A stretch of 64,000 nt of DNA, from contig NC_056735.1 of NCBI RefSeq assembly GCF_019279795.1, positions 1,935,544,898 through 1,935,608,897 of the forward strand, written 5' to 3'. The stretch is from Protopterus annectens (Eukaryota > Chordata > Ceratodontiformes > Protopteridae). The notes under the pieces were generated by a model, which saw nothing but the letters and a program-made list of their open reading frames with translations, did no database searches and was not told where the DNA came from. Made by a program: the position numbers and the translations under genes. Positions 52,541 to 64,000 of this stretch are shown piece by piece (positions within the stretch are counted from its first letter, which is position 1; each line of letters begins with the position of its first letter).

Positions 52541-54427
52541 AACATCTTCACAGGGTATTCTGTACCAACTGAAACAGCAGTAGTTTGGTGGTGTGGAGAA
52601 TCAGGGGAGGACCATGCAATATGATTATCCCAGCTGAGTTAGATGTGGTGAAATACATTGTAATACTATCAAAGAGGCAGCATCTGGTCCACAGATATGG
52701 GTCATGACACAGACATCACAGAACAAAATTAATCCTGCATTACCACACTCAGTATATGCAGATCAGTGTATGTACTGGCCATGCTGTGCATCAAACAACA
52801 CCATACTCACACTTATTATGGTATTGGCAGGGCACAGTCACCATCACTTCCACAAGTGGGGGAGGCACAGTGATAGGGGACTGCATCACTTGTAAGATGT
52901 GGTAGGAGAAGGAGAAGTGAACCCAGAAGGCACATACTCTGGGACATTTTAGGGATTCAGCGATCATATTCTCTATTGGTGGGTTGAAGCTATCCTAACA
53001 TGGTTGTTGGTGTTGTCCACTGTTTTAGCTTGTGGGGATAGGGCTTTCATAAAGTCATGAGGAGGAAAGGAGTAAAACCGTGGGATCAGGAGAATTCAAA
53101 CTGTTGGGCTGTAACATGTGTTGCTCAAGATCAGTGTCATTGCCCTTGAATTGATCATCTCCCATGAGTAGTAGTGACAGTTCGTGTGCCCACAGGTCAC
53201 AGGCTGGACTATATGAATGCATGCATGTAGCATGATGAGGACTCCCTTCTGCTGAGCCACAGGAGTATTATTGTTGGTGACCTGGATGACCTGCGATGAC
53301 AGGGGTAGAATGCTGTTTTTCCTCAGGTGTTAGTGATACTGTTTCACAAACTGTCTATGTAGCCTGACTTGGGACACTCTGTGACTCTCCCACAGTCATG
53401 GAAGGCATGGTGTGTAGAAGCAGATAGAAGTCAGTTGCAATGTGACACATGAAGGCACTTATGGAGGCAATATTTGTGACCAGTGACCTCAACACCTCAA
53501 CAGCATTGTCTCTTCTTTGTTGCTAAGTCACTGTGTTCTTGTTGCATAGTTTTCATGAAATCCAAAGAGCACATTAACTTTATTCACAGTACTGGGTGTA
53601 GCAACCAGTTGTGCCTATATCATTAACCTGAACATCTACTGGTTAACACCGAGTGTCATAGACAAGTCAGGGGATTGTCCTGAAATCATGGCAGCACCTA
53701 ACCCTTCCCCCAATATTTTTCTCCTAAACTGGATAACTACACCTGGGAGGTGGTGTACATTTCAGGTGCTGTGTCCACTGAAGATCCAGGTGGATCATGT
53801 TGTGAGTGGCTATCAAGTGGAATTTGTCTGACATGCCTTGTTGGAGTCTGTATACTCAGCCTGTACCTGTATAAAGGTTTCTGCAATGGTAGATGTAGGT
53901 GATCTCTCCCCTTGTTGTGCTGCAGACAACACCATTGTATCACTGGGCCATGCTAGTTGCATGTTACCATCACTGTCAGTCAATGGTGCCTTGCTGACAT
54001 TAAGCCTTTGTTATCCTGTTGTGATAGGCCCTGTAACCGAGGAATCTATGACTACCAGAACACATATAACAACATTGTTTGCCCACACACATATGTCCAT
54101 ATAAAGACCTGTAGCATGCATAGTACTAGACATTTAGATGCATGTATAAAATTCATAGACAGATGTATCTTGTCTTACAGGTTGTTGCATTTGCTGTCCA
54201 GAGGTATTACAAAGGTCAGATATTCAAATGGGCCTTGATCATGCCTTCCATTCTACTAAACTAATTCTTCAACTGACACACAAGTGGTCGGTGTCAGACC
54301 AATTCCCAAATCTAAACCAACCCTAGGGTCTGAGTGGCTACTTGCTGTTTCTGGCTAGTGAGAAGAAAATCTCCTCAGTCTCAATGAGCGGTTTTACTGT
54401 TGGTGTTCTATCCCATATGTGGCGGCC
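52541..54427. other. Region 3' of the Harbinger fossil, possible remnants of its second gene
   Basis: Harbinger elements normally also encode a Myb/SANT-like DNA-binding protein. The minus-strand frame at 53943-53737 (68 codons, with DPPGSSVDTAPEMY) might be part of such a gene, but I see no SANT domain. Otherwise nothing is recognised. Confidence 0.2.
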
Positions 54428-54707
54428 CTCTGTGAATCAGTATCCTGTGCCATTTCCTTTCTAATGAGTGTCATGTGTGTGTCAATATCCTGTGCCTTTT
54501 CCTATGAAAAGAGTGTCACGTCTGTATCAACATCCTGTAACTTTTCCTTAGCATAGTGTCATGTCTGCATCAGTGTTCTGTGCTTTTTCCTTTGCAGAGA
54601 GTATCATGCCTGCATCAGTGTTCTTTGCCTTTTCCTTTGCAATGAGCAGCATGTCTGCATCAATGTCCTATGTTTTGTCCTTTACAAAGCATGTCATATC
54701 AATATCC
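54428..54707 (+). repeat. 45-bp minisatellite, about 6 copies
   Basis: The anchor cctgtgcc or a variant falls at 54444, 54489, 54534, 54577, 54622 and 54667. Each unit also carries ttttcct and tgtctgcatcagt-like sequence. One unit is 2 bp shorter. Confidence 0.85.
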
Positions 54708-57700
54708 CTTCACTGAAACTATTGCAGAAGCCTATTACATCCACTCACAACATTCACATTCTAATCCTGCCCAAAAGGCACATCTCATGGTATGCAGACA
54801 GCCTGCAGTAACACTTTGTTCTGCTAGCTGGTGAACTTTTACATATGTTTCTTCCCACAGGTGGCAAGCGAGTATTTATACACACGTTTGAAATGTGACA
54901 GTTGGCTTTCATGATACATACATCATCAAAGCCTCCTGATTTATGCACCTGTTTATTAGCCACAGGTACTGCTCTGCCTAGGTCCTTCATTTCTATATTG
55001 TAGCTATGGCCACTACTCCCAATAACTGGTTCATCAGCTGCAGTTAATGAGTTAGTGTTGTGCACAGCATCCCCTTAGTTACACAATGTAGACTTGACAC
55101 AACATATGGTCCTGGAACCCAATATACCCTGCAGCATGCCACTCACAAGGTTTTTATTGTGCTCTGTGCAACCCCATACACACACACACACACACAAAGC
55201 AGGCAGTACAGTGTCATGGCATTGTCCAATATTCCTTGTTACATTTATATCAAACTTCTGCCTCAATCCGTATCAAGGAACTTTACAAAGTTTTCTCAAC
55301 TCTATAAAGCTGCAAGTATACAGAATCAGTCCAGAAACTCCTGGTTCACAGATGTACTGTAATGAGAAATTTTTATACAAAATGTCGTCATCTCTTTCTG
55401 TTGCATTAACAAGGATCAGTTTACATGGTGATTAATTTAATGAAGCTAATAAGCACAACTGTTTCTTAATCGCTACTCTAACACATTGCACATTCAGACA
55501 TTCTGATGTTCGCTGTGCACGTCATTGTGACCAAGAGACATGCGATTGGTTATGTTCAAGCATTTGGCATTTGTAACCTGCAGTATATGCAGTTTTAGCA
55601 TCATGATTTAGTCTGTTGGATGACACATGACCCACAAATATTCATCAGCATAAATCTGCTGAATTTGCTTCCAATCTGCCAGTATTCATCATTGCATAGC
55701 TCTTCAAAAGCAGATCTGGATGGAGTTTCCCAATCTCTTAAAATTTAGTCAACTAAAAATGGCAGCCAAAATCCTGCATAAAACAGAAAAATAACTTCTC
55801 TTAGATCCTGAACTTAGATGGTACCCCCAACACACACACTCACCTTTGTGCTCTAAAGAGAATCATTTATTCTTTAAAGAAGCATTACTCAATGTACATA
55901 GGAATACTTTCTATTCCTCATATATTGATAAGTTATCAAATTGCATCCCAAAAATCTCAATTCAAGAAAAACCTTAAACTTTATCTACTGGACAATAAAA
56001 TGTGTCTGTAACTCTCCCAGTGGTTACCACATTCACATCAAAAGCCTCAAACATAATTTACTATACATATTGCTATACCTGCATTCCTGTGCAGACAGTT
56101 TATTACCATGCTTATGTATAGTCTCATCTTTCTTGTGTTATTATAAATGTCATCATCATCTTGTATTTTTTCAAGATTGTCAATATCGAATTCTACCGTC
56201 CAGCTGAAATCTTGAAATAAGATTTTTCTGTATTTTATTGTGTAATTTCTTACAGGTGTTCAACTGTTGTCTGTTTTAAGACGTACTCCTAAGTTTGTAG
56301 TGATAATTGCATGATGTAAAATAATCTCATGTACAACATGGAGCATTTATGAATCCTTCCCCATATCCTCTGGGAAGAATATTAAAAGGAAAATTGGAAA
56401 AGGCATTCAGCTACAGTGGAGTACTGACACCTCCTTCAAAATACACAATGAAATTAATTCATTTGTTGTATCAAGCACTTTAAGTGTTCTCAGAAAGCAC
56501 ACATTTTTAATCTGACTTAACAAGTACATCATATATATTATGTTTATTTATTCATTTTCTAACTATTTAGGTACACTTGTCCTTATGAGTCCTCTCATTT
56601 TCAGCATTGGCCACAAGTACAGCAGACTTGTATACACATTAGTCAATTTTGTAGCTGCAAGATATCATAAACAAAAGAAGTTATTTTAAAGTAGGAGGGA
56701 ATTTTGTCTAATTTTCATTCATTGACATGTTGTTATATTGGCTGGAGTTACAGATAAGGACTTCCCTTACAGAAAACCAACAAAACCACATATGCATGGA
56801 TGCGCACACAAATGCGCATACACACTCTGCTCCAAAATAAATAAAAGTCAAATTACAGTCTCTGTAAACTGTGTTGTCAGTGAATTGTCTCTTTTTTCAG
56901 AGCTGTACATAGCAAACAAAGTCTAAAACCCAATTCGAATAAAATTACAGAATACAACAAGGCAGTGACTGAATTTTTACTGTTGTTTCTAGGAAATGGA
57001 GCAGATATAATAAGAGAAGGTTCACATCATTGCTAAACTAAAAACAGTTATGTATTAAGTGTTTATGAGACCAAGGGATAAACCACATCAAGAGACAGGT
57101 AAAGTAAGTAGCAGGCCATTTTATGTGTGATCACATTTTTTGAAGGTCAGCCCACCTTTCAGCTTCAAGCACAACAAAGCTTCTGATCTCCTGACCTCGG
57201 GCTTAGCTGACTAAGGCATGTTTCCCTTTAGGGTGCAAAGAGAAAAACATATTATCTTACCTTCTTGTCCACCTCATAAAAAGATGCATCTGTGAGTGAT
57301 ACAAACTAAGATTCTATAAGCTATGCTATATCTAAGTTTTACACTTTCATACTATTGTTCTGGCATTTTAGTGTTATACCTGAAATGCATGCTGAAAACA
57401 TTTTATATAAGAAATGCTGCAGTAAAATTTCAGTTGCTTTTTCTTTATAAGCTGACCTGTCACCATGTTTAGGTAGTTGACTGAAGGGATGGTAATTTAC
57501 TTCCACGCAGATGTAATGAAAAAGGACTGGTGAGATTTCTTGTTTTTCTGACCTATGCCTTGCAAATTCCTGGGAAATGAAAGTCAGAGCATCTTGAGTA
57601 GAGATACTTTATTGTTTTTCATTAATTTTGAATTCCTGTATTGCAATAGGATTGTGGTAACACCTGCCTTCATAATGTCTTTATGTATCATTATACAAAA

Positions 57701-58269
57701 GCGTTTTTATTAAACTTCATAACATTCAAAGAGTAATGCTACAATATGCTATGACATATGTGTGTGACTACTGTAACAAAACAGATTGTGCAGAAATAAT
57801 GTAATGCATACAGTTATACCATTTAAAGTCTTGAAGATTTCTTCTCTGTCCTTTTAGCTTGCATCTGCACAGAACCAGTGCTCTTGCTGTTTGTTTCCTG
57901 TTTTTCTGCAGTAACATTTATATTAATAATGGTTTAATTCTTAGATGATTACATTACAGACAGGGAATTATAATGGATAGTGTAGACAATGATCAATTGA
58001 TTGCAATATAACTTATGGTCTCTTCAGAGCACACAGTAATACAAAATGGCTTCCTGCAACACGTCATGTGTAAAGTGGAACAGGTTGCATCTGGTCATGT
58101 TCAACTCCCCAGTGTTGAGCTCTGCAAATTTTGTTTTTCATAGCACACCACTACTACTTCAGTCTCTTACTGTGCACTGACAGTGGTTCTATTGTTTTGA
58201 AGAATTTTTCTTTGCTTCATGTAAATGTGACCATGGAGTTGGTATATGTATAGGAGCAGGGAGTTGATA
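54708..58269. other. Intron sequence, nothing recognised
   Basis: Contains a short (CA)n run at 55178-55195. Open frames of 60-113 codons here have no recognisable domain. No SINE or LINE identified. Confidence 0.35.
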
Positions 58270-58297
58270 TACATATATATATATATATATATATATT
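58270..58297. repeat. (AT)n microsatellite
   Basis: Short pure AT tract. Confidence 0.95.
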
Positions 58298-58570
58298 TAT
58301 CAAGGTATGTATACCATAGTATTATCAAGATCGCTGTTTCATGCTTGAGTGCAAGCAGACTTTACTAAATGGAGCAATGACAGCAAAAAAATGAAGGATT
58401 AATCAGTGGATCTCAAAATACTTTTACTGTAAACCAGGTGGAAACAGAATAACAGTACTCACACAATTCTCAAACCTAGCCATTTTTTTGCAGACCATCC
58501 TTGTCCATATGCCATGTAATTGCATCATCCCCTCTCTGAGATTGGTACAGTTAGTACAAGGGAAGTATAT

Positions 58571-58816
58571 GATTATTTATTTATTTACCTGGAAAGTACA
58601 ACTTGGAACAAAGTCAATTTTCAGCGGAGGCCCAGGGAGAAATGCTCCAAACTCATGTCTTTGAAACATGGGAGGAATCTGGAGCACCCGGAGAAAGCCC
58701 ACACGAATACAGGGAGGACATGCAGACTCCACACAGAAGGCATTCCAGCTGAGACTCAAACCAGAGAACCTCTTGCTGTGTGGCAACAGTGCTACCACTG
58801 CACCACTCCACTGTCC
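58571..58816 (-). mobile_element. V-SINE-like SINE with an L2-like LINE tail
   Basis: On the minus strand the head is gtgcagtggtagcactgttg with a B-box-like ggtttgagtct (58762-58752). The central domain contains ccttctgtgtggagtctgca and ctttctccgggtgctcc, the hallmark core of V-SINEs. The tail (58649-58571) has gggcctccgctgaaaat, gtactttccaggtaaa and (ttta)n. That tail matches the 3' end of the LINE at 22917-24795 and not the DANA-type tail of the SINEs at 28824 and 37612. Confidence 0.85.
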
Positions 58817-60263
58817 TGCGGTACCATCATACCGAGCATATTCATGGAAAGCATGTTTCTGCCAATCGCAAACCTTTGAGCACTTGGCTGCCACATTTTC
58901 TATCCAGTTACTTAAAATGGAGGCCTTTTTCTGAATAAAAACAGTTTTCTAAAGTTAGAAACTGCATCCACAGAAACATTTACCTTAGCTGAGACTTAAT
59001 ATATAAGGATACAGAAGGAGTGACTGGTGAAGGTCTATAAAATGTTATTAAAAATAAGTGTTAATAATTAAGTAATGAATGGAGCACTGCAATTTTGCTA
59101 AAAAAAAAAAACACAGCCAAATTACAACCTGGTTTGGTGCTGTTATGGCAGGAGTCCTGACATTAACAATGATTAGGGGAGTGCGTAACAATTGTTAAGC
59201 ACCGTCTCTGTTCTGTAAAGGTCCAGTCTGCACTAAAAACAGATATATCTGACCAGTAAACAGCAGCAGAACACAGAAACAGCTTTGCTTCAAATACCAT
59301 TTTTACCTGTTGTCTGTTAAACTACACATGGCGTTCTGAATTAAACAGCTTCCCTTAAACAGAAAATACATAAGGACGTCAACCACTCTCACACTTCTTT
59401 ACTGGGTTTAAAGCCAACACAACATATTGAGCTTTTTTTTTTTGTACAGATTATATTTGACTAATTTGTAGCACATGGAGAAGATAAATCTCCACGCACT
59501 ACAAGGAAATATGATAGGCTCTCTGATCATAATGTGTTCTTGACATGGAGGCCAAGATTCACCTCTTGAGCTTTGCTCCCGAGGTGAATTTCTTGGCATC
59601 AATGTCTCAAACCCATAATAAGTAAGTTACAATAAATACCCAATCATAATATTTTGTGTTATCTGCTGCTAGGAAATATAAATTTTTATGCTCTTGCAGC
59701 TTTTACAGGAGGAACAATAATAAATGTTATCGCATTTTATTATGAAAAGGAAGTCATAATATAAACCAAAATGCAGCAAGTAGAAACTATACCTTGTTAT
59801 GATGTATTATCATAGTGATTAAAGGAGTATGTATCTTTATATTGTGAAAACTACAGTTAGTATTTAGCTTGTTTCCCCCTAAAAATCTGCACAAGCAACA
59901 CAGAGTACTTTTCATCAGTTTGAGATAATCCACTCTATTAAAACTAGCTACAAAATGACAAAAGAAGCAGCAAACAGTATGAATACAGAGTGGGTCTTAC
60001 TACAAAATTCATCAGGTGTATGAGTTTTTAAATGTGAGTTGTGCATTAATCAGTGATATGTTAATGCAGTCAAAAACATAAATTGCAGTTCTATTCCTGC
60101 ACCGTATCTTTTGTCAAATCAATAATAAATTGCCATCATGGTGACCAAATAGGATATTTTGCATGTCAGCATGAGTAATATCAGGAAAGAGTTCAGACAA
60201 TGTAGTCATATCAAGAACTGTATTATGTTCTGTATATGGCCTGTTTGACATGTACGTCTCAGA
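58817..60263. other. Intron sequence, nothing recognised
   Basis: No coding domain or repeat family recognised. Confidence 0.35.
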
Positions 60264-61274
60264 AGTACAGGCAAGCATGGAAGGGCTGTGGCTGACTAAG
60301 TTTGCGGATGACTGCAAACTGGGTGCTATAATAGAGTCTCCAGCCGACATGGAGATCCTCCAGAAGGGCCTAAATGAGACTGATGCATGGTGTCAAAGCC
60401 ATGGTCTCAAACTAAATGCAAAAAAATGTGTAGTAATCCCCTTTGGAAAAAACAGAGTACCCACAAGCTACAACATAGGAGGTAATCCCCTGAAATCTGA
60501 AGAAGAAATAAGGGATCTAGGGACCCAAGTAGATAGTCAGCTTTCCTTTGATAACCATGTTGCCAGAGTGGTTAGAAAATCCTTCGATGTGACCCATCTG
60601 ATCTCGAAAGGATTCACATCAAGATCTAAGGATGTAATGGTGCCCCTCTACTCCTCCCTCATCAGACCCATTATTGAGTACAATGCACCAATTGGAATGT
60701 ACCTGGCTAGACATCTCCAGCAGCTGGAGAGACCGCAGAGGTACCTAACCAAGAGGATTACTGGCATCAAACAGTTGCCCTATGCAGCACGATTGAAAAA
60801 GCTAAGACTGTTCTCTGTTGCATACCGCTTTCTCAGAGGCGATCTCTGTCTAACGTACAGAGCCATGTCCAACCCAGAATTGTTGAACATTCTCCATCTT
60901 AGCAAAACCAAATTTACTCAGGCTACATGCTCTAGGGATATAAACCTCAACACAAGAATGAATAGAACATGCCGGAGGGATAGATTCCCTTCACAGAGAC
61001 TTCCCTTACTATGGAACAGGGTCCCGATCTACATAAAACAGAGCCCCTCACTATCACTATTCAAGAGGAACCTTGATGAGTGGATGGGTAACAGAAAGTT
61101 CACACCAGGGATCACACCAACAGCACTACTAGATAGGGGCCAAGGGTACTAGCTGCTAGTATAAGGGTCTAGGGAACTACTAAAGGGGTAGTGAATACCG
61201 CACAATGTCGCTAGGCTAATATATGCCTTCAGGCAGATAGCCCAGTACCAACCTATGAACCTATGAACCTATGA
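60264..61274 (+). mobile_element. CR1-like LINE, 5'-truncated, reverse transcriptase C-terminal half still open
   Basis: About 295 codons (to the stop at 61150) remain open. From ASMEGLWLTK comes the catalytic box FADD (60301-60312), then LNAKKCVVIPFGKN, IRDLGTQVDSQLSFDNH, VPLYSSLIRPIIEYN, LERPQRYLTKRI, RLKKLRLFSVAYRFLRGDL and the C-terminal LPLLWNRVPIYIKQSPSLS. Motif order and spacing are those of CR1-group LINEs. The first residues of the open frame are probably flanking sequence, so truncation is at about 60264. The 3' UTR is short and ends in three perfect acctatga octamers (61251-61274), like the terminal 8-bp repeats of CR1. Being open over this length, it is the youngest LINE here, but it cannot be active because it lacks its 5' half. 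Confidence 0.9.
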
Positions 61275-61409
61275 GTATACAGGTAATCTGGATGTAAAAG
61301 AAAACAGTTGCTAATAGCTGCAGTACTAAAGGTAGTCCGTTATTGCTTATTGAAGGGATTTCTGCACCCTTGAACAAACAGTATGAATAAGCCTAGGACA
61401 AAACAGATA

Positions 61410-61413
<4 letters not shown>

Positions 61414-61478
<65 letters not shown>

Positions 61479-61790
61479 ACGCAAATACATGTCTGTCTGT
61501 GTGTAGACATTGTGACTGTTGTACATACATACATGTGCGTATGTGTGGGTGGGTGTAGAAATATATATTTCTCTCTCTCATTATGTGTATATGTATGCAT
61601 GCTATGTCTGTTTGTGTGTGTGTGTTTGTGGGTACATGTATATTTTATGTATATGGGTGTACACAGGAGTGTGTGTATGTACGTGCATGTGTGTGTGTGT
61701 GTATGTACTTATATATGTGTGTCTACCTATATCTGTGAGAGTGTGTATATGTGTGAGCATGTGTTCAGATACAGCTACATAAATTTATGC
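61414..61790. repeat. (GT)n microsatellite and degenerate TG-rich region
   Basis: Pure GT 61414-61475, then about 300 bp of interrupted TGTG/TATG sequence. Open frames here encode Cys-Val-rich repeats and are not genes. Confidence 0.95.
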
Positions 61791-62700
61791 AAATATATGT
61801 GATGCAAACCATAAGTCAGATCCGTACAAAGTTTAAATATATAAAGTAATCAAAAAATAAGTTGTAGTAAATTTTTCATATAGTACATACTGTATGACTT
61901 TAATAAATTCATTCTATCATTTTGCTGACTTTTTTTAAAGAAGGCTACATATGCGTGATTCATTATTGGTGTCACATAAAATAACTACACTTATTAGCTT
62001 ACAGTATGAGATAAAGTAATAGTGCACGCAGCACACAGTTTTCCCTCACTTTTTAGAATTTGTGTTAACACTGTATCTTGTTAACTGGATGCTGGCACGG
62101 CATTTTGTATTTTTGTTTTGCTGCTCAGTTGGTGAATCTGCCTCTCATTTCAGGCTGAACTATTTCATTTATCTGTTACTTTCAAATAGCAAAGCAAGTC
62201 TTGCAAATTAAAAAAAAAAAAATAGCTACTAGCTCCAGTTTAAACAGAATGTGTAATTAAGGGGTCAGCAATGGTTGTATGCCACCTTTTGGTTCCATCT
62301 GTATTATGTGGTTTAGTGTTGTTATTTTGGAGAAGTTATGTTAAATAAAGTTTAAATTTTCTTTAAAATGGGAACAAAAAACAGGAAACAGGAAAAAAGC
62401 AGAATTGGGGTTTAGAGGTGGTATAAAATTAGAAATTCCTTAAGGAAATGGCTCTCTCTTCCTGTGGCAAGCTAAAATAAAACATTAAAAATAACTTCCT
62501 GTAGGTGGAGAATGTAGGTGAGGAACTCGTTTCAACTAGGCAGAATGATCCTGCCCCTCTGCTTTTATAATGATAAATATTTATAGTTCATAGTTCAAAT
62601 GACTGTTACTGTGATAAATGCAATTAAGGCTTAAATCAATAAAAATGAACAAAATATGACCTAGCTCAATAGAGGGCTATGGTGTTTTTCCTTACATGCA
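61791..62700. other. Intron sequence, nothing recognised
   Basis: AT-rich; A run at 62210-62221. No gene or named repeat. Confidence 0.35.
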
Positions 62701-63010
62701 TGTGTGAAGCTCAAAATAAAAAGTGCACTAGGGAATCAGTGTGAATCCACAATTTCTGCACTTTCTGCACTGATGTGCCCGAGTGCTGTTTCCTTCAGGG
62801 AGACTCATCAGTGGAAACAAAATAACTAACAAATCTGAAGAGAAGAGCAATTCTCTTAAGACAGGCCTGTCAAGCATAGATACAGATTGTGTGTGTTTGT
62901 AGAGCCGAGTGTACTGAATGACATGGGGACATCAAGCAAGTAAAGAATGTCATACAATCCACGTAAATCTTTCTTGGGAAATACTGAATACCTAACTTCT
63001 ATGCAATAGT

Positions 63011-63363
63011 ACAGTAATAAAAGTAATAAATCCAAGGCAAGCAGGACTGTGGATTCGATAACAGTTTAATAAAACTCAAGTGGTAAAACACAGTAAAACA
63101 ATAGAAAATGCACAAAAAAGTGTAGTTAAGCACTTTCACCTAGTGAAATACCAGGCTTCCTTAGAACTTGAGGAAGCCTGGTAGCCTGGTATTTCACTAG
63201 GTGAAAGCGTTTAATACACTTTTTTGTGCATTTTCTATTGTTTTACTGTGTTTTACCACTTGAGTTTTATTAAACTGTTATCGAATCCACAGTCTTGCTT
63301 GCCTTGGATTTATTACTTCTTGGTCGTTGGTCTGGTTTCGGCTTTGTTTACAGTAATAAAAGT
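63011..63363. mobile_element. Fold-back element with 14-bp target site duplication
   Basis: The arms 63022-63160 and 63172-63318 are nearly perfect reverse complements (from agtaataaatccaaggcaag to ccaggcttcc and back), with an 11-base loop. The right arm has an 8-bp internal duplication (tagcctgg). The whole is flanked by acagtaataaaagt at 63011-63024 and 63350-63363, which looks like a target site duplication. A 14-bp duplication favours retrotransposition over cut-and-paste transposition. Each arm carries a degenerate hammerhead-like core, so a head-to-head dimer of a Penelope-like or retrozyme-like unit is possible. Confidence 0.7.
63134..63209. ncRNA. Degenerate hammerhead-ribozyme-like cores (tentative)
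   Basis: Plus strand: ttgagga (63168-63174), a possible stem II (cctgg 63177-63181 with ctagg 63197-63201), then gaaa (63203-63206). Minus strand of the left arm: ctaagga (63164-63158), the same stem, then gaaa (63137-63134). The hammerhead core is CUGANGA..GAAA; each arm departs from it at one position, and at different positions. Stems I and III were not established, so activity is not claimed. Confidence 0.25.
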
Positions 63364-63719
63364 GGCAATGTGGTAGGGAGTAAAAACGGAGGAGTGCAAT
63401 GCCCATACAGCAGAAATAGTAGTTCAATCTTTTTTTTGCATAAATTAGCGATTTTAGAGTGATAGCAGGCAGAATGATAATTTTTGTCAACTTGCAGACT
63501 GCATATTACAGCAGTCTTATTAACAGGTTATCATGTGAGTAATAACCTTTATTTTGTATCTTGTCAGTGTAAATAGAGATCTTTCAAAGAAATACGAATT
63601 ACAAAAAATCTCATTAGAATAGTACAGCACTTCATGAGAACATGAAATTATGACTCTGTCTCCAATGAGACCAGCAGACATATTGTTGTTGTCTAACAGC
63701 AGCAGCCTTGTATGGAACA

Positions 63720-64000
63720 AATAGGTTCATAGGTTCATAGGTTTATACTAGGCTATCTGCCCTAAGGCATTTATAAGCCTAGCCCAAATTTTTGTGGCTT
63801 ACGCCACCCCTTATATGAAAAAATACTGTGCCCATTAGTTTGTTGTGCCTCTGTCCAGCAGTGACACAGAGATGATTCCCGGGGTAAACCTACGATCTCC
63901 CATCCACAGGTCTAGATTTCTCTTGAACAGAGTCAGCGAGGTGCTCTGCCTCACATGGACCGGGATTTTATTCCACAGCATAGGGAGTCTCTGAGTGATA
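63720..64000 (-). mobile_element. CR1-like LINE 3' end, continuing beyond the window
   Basis: On the minus strand this reads ITQRLPMLWNKIPVHVRQS, then LTLFKRNLDLWMGDRRFTPG and LLDRGTTN. That is the same C-terminus as the copy ending at 61274. It ends in about three tcataggt octamers (63721-63743). The window edge cuts it. Confidence 0.9.

Noticed and set aside
58520-58934. Open frames of 88-119 codons
   Set aside because: They lie within the V-SINE at 58571-58816.
62789-62811. Second hammerhead candidate on the minus strand
   Set aside because: The core boxes are perfect but stem II pairs at only about two positions, so it is mentioned only as a looser relative of the fold-back element.

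Overview
This is vertebrate nuclear DNA. It is AT-rich and dense in dinucleotide microsatellites, with one recognisable protein-coding gene among dead transposable elements. The gene is the large first coding exon of protocadherin-17 (PCDH17, a delta-2 non-clustered protocadherin) on the + strand. Coding runs from ATG 6195 to a GT splice donor at 8679. I could not find exon 2 downstream, so 8679-64000 is read as the first part of an intron longer than 55 kb.

Organism: the window holds three V-SINE-like tRNA-derived SINEs (the superfamily known from zebrafish DANA, shark HE1 and lungfish Lun1). It also holds CR1/L2-type LINEs, a Harbinger-type transposase fossil, hAT-like and palindromic MITEs, and a fold-back element. 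With a very long intron, this fits a non-amniote vertebrate with a sizeable genome (cartilaginous fish, lungfish, another non-teleost fish, or amphibian). I cannot name the species, and mammal or bird is unlikely.

Layout. 1-6194: upstream flank and presumed 5' UTR, with a tRNA-type SINE, a short tandem duplication, a CpG cluster (2221-2400) and a MITE (2610-2859). 6195-8678: PCDH17 exon. 8.7-14.4 kb: repeat-poor intron start. 14.4-24.9 kb: microsatellites, a second copy of the MITE (18191-18342), a 69-bp minisatellite, and a dead L2-like LINE (22917-24795). 27-33 kb: a tandem ~225-bp repeat, a palindromic MITE, a V-SINE with a perfect 20-bp target duplication nested in an inverted repeat, and a 57-bp minisatellite that is stop-free on both strands. 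35-46.5 kb: LINE-tail fragments, a V-SINE, a CR1 3' end, a tRNA SINE, a hAT-like element, a decayed LINE, and another SINE. 47-55 kb: very long CA/GT tracts, a 98-bp duplication, the Harbinger fossil, and a 45-bp minisatellite. 58-64 kb: a V-SINE with an L2-type tail, the longest CR1 copy, a fold-back element with 14-bp target duplications and hammerhead-like cores, and a CR1 copy cut by the window edge.

I saw no new multi-gene system. The most useful observations are the shared 3' tail of the L2-like LINE and several SINEs, the CR1 subfamily with a terminal octamer repeat, the fold-back element with a degenerate hammerhead-like core, the Harbinger fossil, and the bidirectionally open 57-bp minisatellite. 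Everything was read by eye; no alignment or database search was run.
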